Assembly (NCBI GenBank): GCA_012841765.1
Contig: DUUA01000063.1
Coordinates: forward strand, 1 to 8,337
DNA from: Acholeplasmataceae bacterium
GTDB taxonomy: Bacteria > Bacillota_I > Bacilli_A > ML615J-28 > CAG-698
Reading direction: 5' to 3'
DNA length: 8,337 nt
Shown here: positions 1 through 7,493 of the stretch, piece after piece
Position numbering within the stretch: the first letter of the stretch is position 1
Layout of the letters: the number at the start of each line of letters is the position of its first letter
Notes under the pieces: model-generated
The model's database searches: none
Told to the model about the DNA's origin: nothing
What the model saw: the letters and a program-made list of their open reading frames with translations, nothing else
Program-made: the position numbers and the translations under genes

Positions 1-903
1 GAAGAAGGAAATTTAACTGCAGTTGCTGCAGGAACAGTTATCATTGAAGCAACTCTTGGAGAAGATTCAGCGCAAGTTACTATTGTTATTGGAGCTAAAG
101 ATGATAATTCATTTAAATTAACTGCTCAAGGTGGTGTAAATATATTTGCTGTTGATTTCTCATTAACTTTAACTGCTAAAAAAGGGGAATTAATATTACC
201 AGAAGCAACAACATTTATAGTTACAATGGAACCTGAGGGAGTTGTTGAATTTGAAGAAGGTTCACTTCATCAAAATATATTAAATGCTAAATTACCAGGA
301 ACAGTTACTGTAAAAGCAACTAATGGTGAAGACATTGCTGAATATACTGTTACAATTATTGATAGACCAGAACCAATTAGTTTTGAAATTTCTGGTAATG
401 CTGAAATTGAAGTAGGTAATAAAGCAACAATGAGAATTATAAATGTTTTACCTGATTATGCAAAAAGAACTGTAGTTTGGTCTATAAGTGATGAATCAAT
501 TGCAACAGTTGACCCAGGAACTGGAATTGTGACTTCTATTAAAGAAGGAACTGTAACGGTAACTGCAACGTATACAGAAAATTCTGAAATTTTTGCTACT
601 TTTGAAATAACTATTGTTCCTGAAGAGATTATTATACCTGTTGCTGTTGACCCAGAAGAAATATTTGTGAAGGGTTTTGAGTCAATTTATGTTAATGAGA
701 CTTATCAATTCACAGCAGTAGTTTCACCTGCTGGAGCTAGTCAAGATGTTATTTGGACGATTAATCCTGAAACTGTTGCTACAGTTAGTGATAAAGGTGT
801 AGTTACAGGAATTAGCCTTGGAAGTGCAAATATTATTGTAAAAGCATTAAAAGAAGATGGTTCTTTTATTTCATCTCGCTTTAGAGTTACTGTTACTGAA
901 GCT
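1..903 (+). repeat. Tandem Ig-like (BIG2-type) domain array within the surface protein
   Basis: These are protein-level repeats, not recent DNA duplications. The two best units, at about 373-627 and 640-903, share the pattern of a W-x-I strand, an IATV/VATV strand, a TG-V-x-T/GV-V-T-G turn, and a G-x-V/A-x-I/V-x-V-x-A strand. An older diverged unit covers about 106-363 and lacks the W-x-I and ATV hallmarks, and the window opens in the last strands of another. Such arrays usually act as spacers or adhesion modules on the cell surface. The number of units upstream is unknown. Confidence 0.75.
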
Positions 904-2241
904 CCAGTAGTAATAGAGCCTGAAAATTTAGGTGGATATGTGATTACTATAATGGATACTGAATCTGTACTATCTGATATTGACCCATTTTTAGAAGATT
1001 ATCGAGGGGTTGATAAAACACATAAACAAACTGCATGGAATGAAGTGGAAGCTTTATATAATTGTGATATCCAAGTTGTAGCCTATCCAGATACAGCTCC
1101 TTGGGGTCCACTTAGAACGGCATGGATTAATAGTAATGCAAATTCAAATACCGCTCAAGCAGATTTTTATGTTATCACAAGTGGAATAATTAATGAATTA
1201 GAAGCTTCTAAAGCTTTAGTTGATACAAATGATTTATATACATCATTTGGTAAAAACTCTTTTAGTACAGGTTTAAAAGAATCTGTTACTTATAAAGGTG
1301 GTTTATATGCAATGTCAACTGGATCTTATGCTGAAAATTTTATTGATAAAGGGTTATATTTTAATGTTAATTTACTAGAGTCATTAGGATTAGAAAACCC
1401 AGCACAAATGTTCTTAGAAGGAAGATGGAACTATACTAATTTTGAAGAATATGCTAAAAATGCACAATCTCTTCTTGGTGAAGGACAATTTGCAATGTCT
1501 GGAGAACCTATTTATTATTGGTCAGGAATGGTTAATGCTGCTGGAATCAGAATTGCAGATACTAATAAATTACAGCTTAATGTTGATGGCTCAGTTCAAA
1601 AACAAGCTGCTAAAACATTAAGAAATATAGTTAATGCTGGAGCATTTGATGTTGCTGGACATAATTGGGATGCTGATGTTGTTTCATTTAAAAACGGTGA
1701 TGCAATATTTCAAAGTGGAGAAATGTGGTTTTGTAGATACGAAGCTCGTTGGGCTGCTGATATGTGGGGAGAAGGTACTACTAGATTTGGTTACGTGCCA
1801 TATCCACATCCAGATACAGTCTTGGTGAAAAATTCACGAATTTCTATAAAAAGTCAAGCTGTTATAACAATGGCTAATTTCCGTGATTATAAACATGCAG
1901 AAAAAGGAGCAACTTATCAAGGAGTATTTAGAGCACTTAATGAAGTATTCTTAAGAACAACACAATATTCAAAAGAGGATATCTCAATGAATGAACAAGA
2001 TATTAGATTACAAAATGCTGCAATCTTCTTAGATGATCAAGCTTCAATGCAAGCAGTTTTATTCTATTCTGGAGATAAAATTATTTTTGATCCATTTGAA
2101 ATATTAATACCTCTTTATACAGCCGAGTCACTTAATTCTGCAATTACCAATGTCGTGTTTAATGGTGATGATTTTACTACTCAGATTGAGGCTAAAAAGG
2201 CTGCGACTGAAGCAATATTAATTAATAAATATGGTAACTAA
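1..2241 (+). CDS. Ig-like (BIG2) repeat protein fused to a family 1 extracellular solute-binding domain; 5' end outside the window
   Basis: The frame is open from base 1, so the first ATG (226) is internal and the gene is 5'-truncated; 746 codons plus TAA are visible. Codons 1 to about 31 look like the tail of one Ig-like domain (LTAVAAGTV... then a closing beta strand), about 36-121 a diverged Ig-like unit, and 125-209 and 214-300 are clear BIG2 domains (V-x-W-x-I...IATV...TG-V-T...GTVTVTAT). From about codon 311 (GGYVITIMDT) to the end lies a roughly 436-residue substrate-binding fold of the type serving sugar ABC importers: TAWNEVEALYNC, the EGRWNYTNFEEYAK helix, and FGYVPYPHPD. This region is rich in Trp and Tyr, which often line sugar pockets, but the ligand cannot be told. 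There is no LPXTG motif, C-terminal membrane segment or S-layer motif, so anchoring presumably depends on an unseen N-terminal signal or lipobox. No permease gene follows; a terminator does. The domain assignment is confident, the biological role is not. Confidence 0.88.
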   Translation, partial: EEGNLTAVAAGTVIIEATLGEDSAQVTIVIGAKDDNSFKLTAQGGVNIFAVDFSLTLTAKKGELILPEATTFIVTMEPEGVVEFEEGSLHQNILNAKLPGTVTVKATNGEDIAEYTVTIIDRPEPISFEISGNAEIEVGNKATMRIINVLPDYAKRTVVWSISDESIATVDPGTGIVTSIKEGTVTVTATYTENSEIFATFEITIVPEEIIIPVAVDPEEIFVKGFESIYVNETYQFTAVVSPAGASQDVIWTINPETVATVSDKGVVTGISLGSANIIVKALKEDGSFISSRFRVTVTEAPVVIEPENLGGYVITIMDTESVLSDIDPFLEDYRGVDKTHKQTAWNEVEALYNCDIQVVAYPDTAPWGPLRTAWINSNANSNTAQADFYVITSGIINELEASKALVDTNDLYTSFGKNSFSTGLKESVTYKGGLYAMSTGSYAENFIDKGLYFNVNLLESLGLENPAQMFLEGRWNYTNFEEYAKNAQSLLGEGQFAMSGEPIYYWSGMVNAAGIRIADTNKLQLNVDGSVQKQAAKTLRNIVNAGAFDVAGHNWDADVVSFKNGDAIFQSGEMWFCRYEARWAADMWGEGTTRFGYVPYPHPDTVLVKNSRISIKSQAVITMANFRDYKHAEKGATYQGVFRALNEVFLRTTQYSKEDISMNEQDIRLQNAAIFLDDQASMQAVLFYSGDKIIFDPFEILIPLYTAESLNSAITNVVFNGDDFTTQIEAKKAATEAILINKYGN

Positions 2242-2263
2242 TATTATTTTATAAAAAACTTAT

Positions 2264-2293
2264 AACTGTACCCGGTTTCCGGGTACAGTTTTT
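2264..2293 (+). terminator. Intrinsic (Rho-independent) terminator of the solute-binding protein gene
   Basis: A perfect 12-bp stem, AACTGTACCCGG (2264-2275) against CCGGGTACAGTT (2279-2290), closes a 3-nt TTT loop and runs straight into a T tract (TTTTT, 2289-2293). It lies 22 bases after the TAA of the upstream gene. The GC-rich core stands out against the AT-rich surroundings. An A-run with T's on the opposite strand (about 2252-2257) could allow weak bidirectional action, but all neighbouring genes point rightward. Confidence 0.93.
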
Positions 2294-2333
2294 AATAATG
2301 GTAAGTTATTATTATTAATAAAGGGATCAAAAC

Positions 2334-2362
2334 TTTACATATTTTCATAAATGTTGTATAAT
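2334..2362 (+). promoter_or_regulatory. Sigma-A-type promoter of the pdp-ABC-ABC-mgtC unit
   Basis: A -35 hexamer TTTACA (2334-2339, five of six to consensus) and a perfect -10 TATAAT (2357-2362) are separated by exactly 17 bp. The predicted transcription start is near 2369, giving a leader of only about 20 nt before the pdp ATG. That leaves no room for a riboswitch or leader peptide. The promoter sits just downstream of the terminator, as expected for the start of a new transcription unit. Confidence 0.85.
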
Positions 2363-2374
2363 ATGTAAACATAT
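2334..2374. promoter_or_regulatory. Dyad-symmetric, operator-like element overlapping the pdp promoter
   Basis: Two symmetric elements share a half-site. A 10-bp perfect inverted repeat, TTTACATATT (2334-2343) and AATATGTAAA (2360-2369), is spaced by 16 bp and covers the -35 and the end of the -10. A compact palindrome ATATGT-AA-ACATAT (2361-2374) sits over the predicted start site, directly before the Shine-Dalgarno. The GT-AA-AC core resembles the GT-n-AC half-site layout of many GntR-family operators, but no regulator gene is visible. AT-rich DNA yields chance dyads, so an operator function is inference. Confidence 0.45.
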
Positions 2375-2388
2375 AAGGAGTCATTCAT

Positions 2389-3690
2389 ATGCGTACAGTA
2401 GATTTAATAATAAAGAAAAAAGATGGTTTTGAACTATCAAAAGAAGAAATTCATTTTTTAATTGATGGCTATGTCAAAAATACAGTAGCTGATTATCAAA
2501 TGAGTGCTTTTTTAATGGCTGTATGTATTAATGGTACAACTATAAATGAACAAGTAGCATTAACTAAGGAAATGTTAGAAAGTGGCGAGCAAGTAGATCT
2601 AAGTGCAATTGAAGGCATTTGTGTTGATAAACATTCGACTGGAGGAGTTGGTGATAAAACTACATTAGTAGTGGCACCTATTTTAGCAGCTTTAGGATTA
2701 AAATTAGCAAAGATGAGTGGCAGAGGACTTGGCCACACTGGTGGAACTTTAGATAAATTAGAATCTATACCAGGATTTAAAATTGATATTTCTTCCAAAG
2801 ATTTCATTGACCAAGTAAAAAAAATCGGTATAGCTGTTGTTGGACAAACTTTAAATATCACGCCAGCAGATAAAAAGTTATATTCTTTAAGAGATGTTAC
2901 AGGAACTGTTAATTCAGTTGGTTTAATAGCATCATCAATAATGAGTAAAAAACTTGCAAGTGGTGCTCATAGTATTTTGCTTGATGTAAAAGTTGGTGAA
3001 GGCGCCTTTATGAAAACTTTGGAAGATGCTAAAGTTTTAGCAAGATCAATGGTTGATATTGGTAAATCCTATGGTAGAGATGTTGTAGCAATGTTAACGA
3101 ATATGGAAGAACCACTTGGGGAAGCTGTCGGTAATAGTTTAGAAGTTATAGAGGCTATTGAAACGTTAAAAGGAAGAGGACCGAAAAACTTTACCATTTT
3201 ATGTGAAGAAATTTGTGTAGAAATGTTACTTGTGACAAAATTGGTTAAAAATAAAGATGAAGCTTTAATGAAAATTAAAGAAGTAATTGATAATAAAGAA
3301 GCTTTAAATAAATTTAAAGAAATGATTGAACTTCAAGGTGGAGACACAAGAGTCATAGAAGATTATTCAATTTTTAAGAAATCAATTAATGAATTTAAAG
3401 TATATTCCAAAACTTCAGGTTATATAAAAAAAATTGATGCATATTTAATCGGCATTGCTGCAAGTAAACTTGGAGCAGGAAGAAATAAAAAAGAAGATAA
3501 TATCGACCCAGCTGTCGGCATAAAAGTTATTGCTAAAGTTGGTGATAAAGTTAAACAAGATGAATTATTAGCTATAATATATGCTAATGACTTAGGGCTA
3601 GAAGAAGCAAAAATGGATGTATTAAATTCATTTGAAATAACAAAAGACAAACAAAATCATCTACAGATGATTTTAGGTATTGTTAATTAA
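2389..3690 (+). CDS. pdp: Pyrimidine-nucleoside phosphorylase
   Basis: This enzyme reversibly cleaves uridine, thymidine or deoxyuridine with phosphate to the free base and (deoxy)ribose-1-phosphate, in the cytoplasm, for pyrimidine salvage. The 433-residue length matches the Firmicutes Pdp family. The family signature is intact: SGRGLGHTGGT at 110-120 followed by LDKLE. The phosphate-binding loop KHSTGGVGDK is at 81-90, and the base-contacting residues known in the family are found as Arg168 (SLRD), Ser183 and Lys187 (SSIMSKK). Leu243, Ala246 and Glu255 fit the potassium site described for bacillar enzymes. The C-terminal alpha/beta domain (about 335-433) is complete. The start is set by AAGGAG (2375-2380) 8 nt before the ATG. 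It is the first gene after the promoter and is followed after 23 nt by the exporter genes with no terminator. Thymidine phosphorylase (DeoA) is the alternative, but length and sequence favour the dual-specificity Pdp. Confidence 0.95.
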   Translation: MRTVDLIIKKKDGFELSKEEIHFLIDGYVKNTVADYQMSAFLMAVCINGTTINEQVALTKEMLESGEQVDLSAIEGICVDKHSTGGVGDKTTLVVAPILAALGLKLAKMSGRGLGHTGGTLDKLESIPGFKIDISSKDFIDQVKKIGIAVVGQTLNITPADKKLYSLRDVTGTVNSVGLIASSIMSKKLASGAHSILLDVKVGEGAFMKTLEDAKVLARSMVDIGKSYGRDVVAMLTNMEEPLGEAVGNSLEVIEAIETLKGRGPKNFTILCEEICVEMLLVTKLVKNKDEALMKIKEVIDNKEALNKFKEMIELQGGDTRVIEDYSIFKKSINEFKVYSKTSGYIKKIDAYLIGIAASKLGAGRNKKEDNIDPAVGIKVIAKVGDKVKQDELLAIIYANDLGLEEAKMDVLNSFEITKDKQNHLQMILGIVN

Positions 3691-3713
3691 TATAGAATAT
3701 ATAAGGTGATATT

Positions 3714-5459
3714 ATGATTCGTGTTTTTAGGGATATGAATTGGTTTTTTAAAAAAAATTGGATAAAATATATAATAGTATTTATTTTTACTATCCTGTTT
3801 TCATTTTTATTAACTTTGTCTCCTGAAATAATAGAAGATGTTGTTGATAAAATTAATAATGGGCTGTTGACATTAGCAGATATTTATAAAGCAAGTGGGT
3901 TTTTATTAGGGCTTGCAGTTAGCATTTATTTAAGTGCGATTATAAAAAATTATTTTTTGGGATCTTTATTCCATGAATTTTATTATCAAATTAAAGTTAA
4001 GTTTATGAACAATATTTTTAGACAAGACGGAGATTTTTTTGAAGAATATTATTCAGGTGATTTAATCTCAAGAGCAACAGGAGATACACATGGTGTAGCA
4101 AGAGTTAGCACTTACTTATTGTTTGCTCTTGTTGATACAACTTTAACAATTTTTTTAAGTTTATTTAGAATGATTCAAAAAGATTTAGGGCTAACATTGC
4201 TTGCGATTATCCCCTTGCCAATAATTTTTATTGTTGTTTTAGTTATTAGACCAAAAATTTCTGCAAACTGGCGTTTAGTTAGAAAAGAAATATCTCATTT
4301 AAATAATTTAGTAATGGAAAGTGTTGCTAATGTAAAATTAGTAAGAGGATTTAATAAAGAAAAAGATGACTATATAAAATTAGAAAAATCTGCTGCAACT
4401 GCTTTTGCAATAGAAAAAAAATCTGTTTTACTAAGATCTGTATTCTCTCCTATTTTTAATTTGGTAGTTTTAATAAGTCAAGGAGTTGCTCTTGGTTATG
4501 GTTCATATTTAATTCTTTCAAATTCAGGGTTTACTGTAGGACAGTTAATATCTTTTAATATGTTCTTAATGATGTTTTCAAGGCCTTTATTTAGACTTGG
4601 TAATCAAATTACTTTTATTAGCCAAAGCGGGGTTTCGGCTGAACGTGTTAGTGAAATATTAAAAGCGGAACCGAAAATTAAAGATTGTGTCGGTGCTATT
4701 CCTTTAACTCATATTGATGATATTGAATTTATTGATTATAGTTTTCATTATCCAAATGAAAAAACAGATATTATCAAAGATATTAATTTAGTGATAAATC
4801 AAGGAGATACAATTGGAATTGTTGGAAGAACTGGAAGTGGGAAGTCCACTTTAGTTAAACAATTATTAAGAATGTATACTATTACTGATGGAATGATTAA
4901 GATTAATAATAAGCCAATTACATATTATCAAAAGATGAGTATTAGGGAAAATATTTCCTACATCCCTCAAGAAAATCAATTATTTTCTAGAACTGTTTTA
5001 GATAATCTATTACTTGGAGAATCTAAATATTCTAAATATACTATTGATGAAGCAATTGATATGGCTGATTTTAGAAAAGATATTCCTTATTTGGAAAATG
5101 GACTTGATACAATTGTTGGTGAAGGTGGAGTAACACTTTCAGGCGGGCAAAAACAAAGAATATCTATTGCGAGAGCAATGTTTAAAAATAGTGAAATTTT
5201 AATTATGGATGATGCTTTATCTGCAGTTGATGGGATTACTGAAAAAAATATTTTAAAATCAATAAAAGAATATCGTAAAGATAAAACTAATATAATTATT
5301 GCGCACAGGTTAACAGCAGTACAATCAGCTGATTTAATCATTGTTATGGAACATGGTAAAATTGTTGAAAAAGGTACGCATGAAGAATTAATGAATAGTA
5401 AACGTTGGTACTATGATCAATACGTTTTTCAAGAAATGGAGGACGTGAGCCATGAGTAA
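3714..5459 (+). CDS. Heterodimeric ABC exporter half, BmrC/YheI-like, with non-catalytic Walker B
   Basis: This is a type I (MsbA/BmrCD-fold) ABC exporter subunit of 581 residues with an N-terminal six-helix membrane domain. TM1 is about 18-36 and TM2 about 62-80; TM3/4 and TM5/6 pairs are visible by hydrophobicity. The nucleotide-binding domain starts at about 335. Its motifs are Walker A GRTGSGKST (371-379), Q-loop Gln419, a canonical signature LSGGQ (475-479), Walker B ILIMDD (495-500), D-loop SAVD (503-506) and H-loop His531. Position 500 is Asp where a catalytic Glu is expected, so its own ATP site should hydrolyse poorly. This is the hallmark of the BmrC/LmrC/TM287 type of subunit, and the length is close to B. 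subtilis BmrC. AAGGTG (3703-3708) precedes the ATG by 5 nt. Its last codons overlap the partner gene by 8 nt. It probably exports drugs or other amphiphiles; the substrate cannot be read from the sequence. Confidence 0.93.
   Translation: MIRVFRDMNWFFKKNWIKYIIVFIFTILFSFLLTLSPEIIEDVVDKINNGLLTLADIYKASGFLLGLAVSIYLSAIIKNYFLGSLFHEFYYQIKVKFMNNIFRQDGDFFEEYYSGDLISRATGDTHGVARVSTYLLFALVDTTLTIFLSLFRMIQKDLGLTLLAIIPLPIIFIVVLVIRPKISANWRLVRKEISHLNNLVMESVANVKLVRGFNKEKDDYIKLEKSAATAFAIEKKSVLLRSVFSPIFNLVVLISQGVALGYGSYLILSNSGFTVGQLISFNMFLMMFSRPLFRLGNQITFISQSGVSAERVSEILKAEPKIKDCVGAIPLTHIDDIEFIDYSFHYPNEKTDIIKDINLVINQGDTIGIVGRTGSGKSTLVKQLLRMYTITDGMIKINNKPITYYQKMSIRENISYIPQENQLFSRTVLDNLLLGESKYSKYTIDEAIDMADFRKDIPYLENGLDTIVGEGGVTLSGGQKQRISIARAMFKNSEILIMDDALSAVDGITEKNILKSIKEYRKDKTNIIIAHRLTAVQSADLIIVMEHGKIVEKGTHEELMNSKRWYYDQYVFQEMEDVSHE
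5438..5443 (+). promoter_or_regulatory. Shine-Dalgarno for the second ABC gene, inside the first
   Basis: GGAGGA lies within the last codons of the first ABC gene, 8 nt before the ATG at 5452. The ATG precedes the upstream TAA (5457-5459), so the two reading frames overlap by 8 nt. This fixes the start and suggests translational coupling that would keep the two halves of the heterodimer in balance. Confidence 0.85.
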
Positions 5460-7482
5460 GAAAAATAATGGATTAACAAAAGATTATACTACTAATGAAA
5501 TATTAAAAAGAGTATTTCAATATGCTTTAAAAAGCAAGTGGACTTTAATCTTTTCTGTATTATTATTAATTGTTTTTACTAGTTTACAAATGATTCAGCC
5601 TTTAATAACTAAAAAGGTTATTGATGATGAATTAACTGGAGTTCAAACTATTTGGGAAAAAACAAATGATGATACTAAAGCATTTTATAATGGAGATTAT
5701 TATGTAAAAAGTGAAAATTTTACAGGTGATTTAATTACCATTAAATATTCTAATGAAAAAAAAGGATATATTTTAATTCAAGGTGGCTATACAAATAATT
5801 ATCAAACAAAAGATATTGATGGAAATAATATTATTTTAGTAGATGAAGAAGGAATTGAAAAAACTTCAACATTTGTCTTTTTAGGAGATGATATTACTAA
5901 TTTTTATGATTTGTCTGCTAAACCTATAATAAGATGGATTTTAATTTATGCGATTATTTCTATTATTGTTATTATTACAAGGTATGTGCAAACTATTTCT
6001 TTTACTTTTGCATCAATGAAACTTACTTTAGATATTAGAAAAACATGTTTTGACAAGTTAAATAGATTACCTGTAAGTTATTTTTCTAAAGAACCTGCTG
6101 GTAAAACAGTTACTAAAATGATTTATGACTCCGAAGGAGTTAGAGGGTTATATGATGTAATCTTTTCTATTTTTAGTGCAACAATCTCTTTGGTTATTGT
6201 TTATGTAGGATTATTTGTTTTAGATTATAAACTTGCATTATTAACGCTTTCTGCTTTTCCAATTGTTATATTATGGCTAACAGTTTACAGGAGAATTGTT
6301 AATAAATTTAATAAAAGAATTAGAGAAACTAATTCTAGAATTAATGGAAAATTAGCTGAATTTGTTAATAGTGTTGGAATTATTCAGATATTTAATAAAG
6401 AAGAAAAAATGAGTAATGAATATGATTTAATGCTTAAAGACAATTACGGAACTAAGATGAAACAATTAAAAGTAAATACTTTTTTTGGAAACCAAATGTT
6501 ACTTTTTATTGAAAGAATAATTATTATGTTTGTATTGTTTTATTTTGGATTACAGTATTTTAGTTTACCCTCTTTATTAATTGCGACTACTATTAGCGTA
6601 TATATTGATTATATTCAAAGATTAGTTTGGCCTATAGCAGAAATATTTGGGAACCTTAATTCTTTAGAAGATTCCTTAGTTTCAGCATCTCGTGTTTTTG
6701 ATTTTTTAGACTCTAAAGAAGATATTGGACTTGATGCAGTTTCTGGTGTAAAATTAAGTGGAGATATAGAATTTAAAAATTTAAATTTTCAATATGAACA
6801 TGATAACTATGTTTTACATGATATTAACTTTAAGGTTCAATCTGGTCAGTTTATCGGATTAGTTGGTCATACAGGATCAGGAAAAACAACATTAATGAAT
6901 TTATTAGAAAGATACTATGATTTAGAAGAAGGTAATATCTTTGTTGATGGAGTAGATTATAATACATATTCTAAATTTGATATTAGAGAAAACATTGGGA
7001 TTATTTTACAAGATGCATCAATTTTTGAAGGCACTATAAAATCTAATGTAGCATTTGGTACTGAAGCAACTGATGACGAAGTAATAGAAGTTTTAAGAAA
7101 CATTGGTGCAGATAAATTCATTTATGATTATCCTGAAGGAATTCACTCAAAAGTGAGTTACCGGGGAGAAAATCTATCTACAGGGGAAAAACAGTTGTTA
7201 TCATTTGCTAGAATATTATTAAAAAATCCAAGTATTTTAATACTTGATGAAGCAACAGCAAATATTGATACAGAAACAGAAGGACTAATTCAAAAAGCTT
7301 TAAAGACATTAGCGAAAGATAGAACAACTTTTGTAGTTGCTCATCGACTTTCAACAATAAAAGACGCTGATATTATTTATTTGTTTGAAGATGGAAGAAT
7401 TTTTGAAAAAGGAAGCCATGAAGAATTATACAAGAAAAAAGGAAAATATCGAGCAATGTATGATGCTCAATACCAAAAATAA
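5452..7482 (+). CDS. Heterodimeric ABC exporter half, BmrD/YheH-like, with extracytoplasmic insert
   Basis: This 676-residue partner of the preceding subunit is the catalytic half. TM1 is about 30-52 and TM2 about 160-180. Between them lies a hydrophilic insert of about 62-156 with Tyr, Asn, Lys and Gly-rich strands and no cysteines, predicted to sit outside the membrane. B. subtilis BmrD has an extracellular domain at the same place and a very similar total length. The nucleotide-binding domain starts at about 435. Its motifs are Walker A GHTGSGKTT (472-480), Q-loop Gln520, Walker B ILILDE (595-600) with catalytic Glu600, and H-loop His631. The signature is LSTGE (575-579) instead of LSGGQ, a degenerate motif that would complete the non-hydrolytic site of the partner, while the partner's LSGGQ completes the active site here. 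This complementarity is strong evidence for an obligate heterodimer. The exported substrate is unknown. Confidence 0.93.
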   Translation: MSKKNNGLTKDYTTNEILKRVFQYALKSKWTLIFSVLLLIVFTSLQMIQPLITKKVIDDELTGVQTIWEKTNDDTKAFYNGDYYVKSENFTGDLITIKYSNEKKGYILIQGGYTNNYQTKDIDGNNIILVDEEGIEKTSTFVFLGDDITNFYDLSAKPIIRWILIYAIISIIVIITRYVQTISFTFASMKLTLDIRKTCFDKLNRLPVSYFSKEPAGKTVTKMIYDSEGVRGLYDVIFSIFSATISLVIVYVGLFVLDYKLALLTLSAFPIVILWLTVYRRIVNKFNKRIRETNSRINGKLAEFVNSVGIIQIFNKEEKMSNEYDLMLKDNYGTKMKQLKVNTFFGNQMLLFIERIIIMFVLFYFGLQYFSLPSLLIATTISVYIDYIQRLVWPIAEIFGNLNSLEDSLVSASRVFDFLDSKEDIGLDAVSGVKLSGDIEFKNLNFQYEHDNYVLHDINFKVQSGQFIGLVGHTGSGKTTLMNLLERYYDLEEGNIFVDGVDYNTYSKFDIRENIGIILQDASIFEGTIKSNVAFGTEATDDEVIEVLRNIGADKFIYDYPEGIHSKVSYRGENLSTGEKQLLSFARILLKNPSILILDEATANIDTETEGLIQKALKTLAKDRTTFVVAHRLSTIKDADIIYLFEDGRIFEKGSHEELYKKKGKYRAMYDAQYQK

Positions 7483-7488
7483 GGAGGT
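7481..7488 (+). promoter_or_regulatory. Full-length Shine-Dalgarno overlapping the stop of the second ABC gene
   Basis: AAGGAGGT begins on the last two bases of the TAA that ends the second ABC gene; its GGAGG core ends 6 nt before the ATG at 7494. It is the strongest ribosome binding site in the window, confirms the chosen start, and suggests that translation of the MgtC gene follows directly from that of the exporter. Confidence 0.88.
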
Positions 7489-7493
7489 AAATA

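Noticed and set aside
226..228. ATG at 226 as the true start of the surface protein
   Set aside because: The same frame is open from base 1 and encodes Ig-like sequence continuous with the downstream part. No Shine-Dalgarno stands before this ATG and no signal peptide follows it.
1634..1828. Plus-strand out-of-frame open frame of 64 codons inside the solute-binding domain
   Set aside because: It overlaps the conserved binding-domain frame entirely and no known motif appears.
2293..2318. TAATAAT...ATTATTA hairpin just after the terminator
   Set aside because: The stem is a short AT-only repeat of simple TAA/ATT units, expected by chance in such DNA, and lies between a complete terminator and a complete promoter.
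2496..2861. Minus-strand open frame of 121 codons inside pdp
   Set aside because: It lies wholly antisense to a highly conserved enzyme gene, including its signature motif. The predicted peptide shows no recognisable domain and the frame is a by-product of low TAA/TAG density on that strand.
3420..3650. Minus-strand open frame of 76 codons with hydrophobic character inside pdp
   Set aside because: It is antisense to the conserved C-terminal domain; the hydrophobicity is what the complement of Lys/Glu/Ala-rich coding sequence gives. No promoter or clear ribosome binding site was noticed.
3691..3713. Separate promoter or BmrB-like leader peptide before the exporter genes
   Set aside because: The gap is only 23 nt and holds just the ribosome binding site. 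The TAGAAT at 3693-3698 has no acceptable -35 at the right distance. There is no room for the attenuating leader known upstream of B. subtilis bmrCD.
5087..5341. Minus-strand open frame of 84 codons inside the first ABC gene
   Set aside because: It is antisense to the signature and Walker B region of a conserved ATPase, with no family resemblance. It is treated as a shadow.
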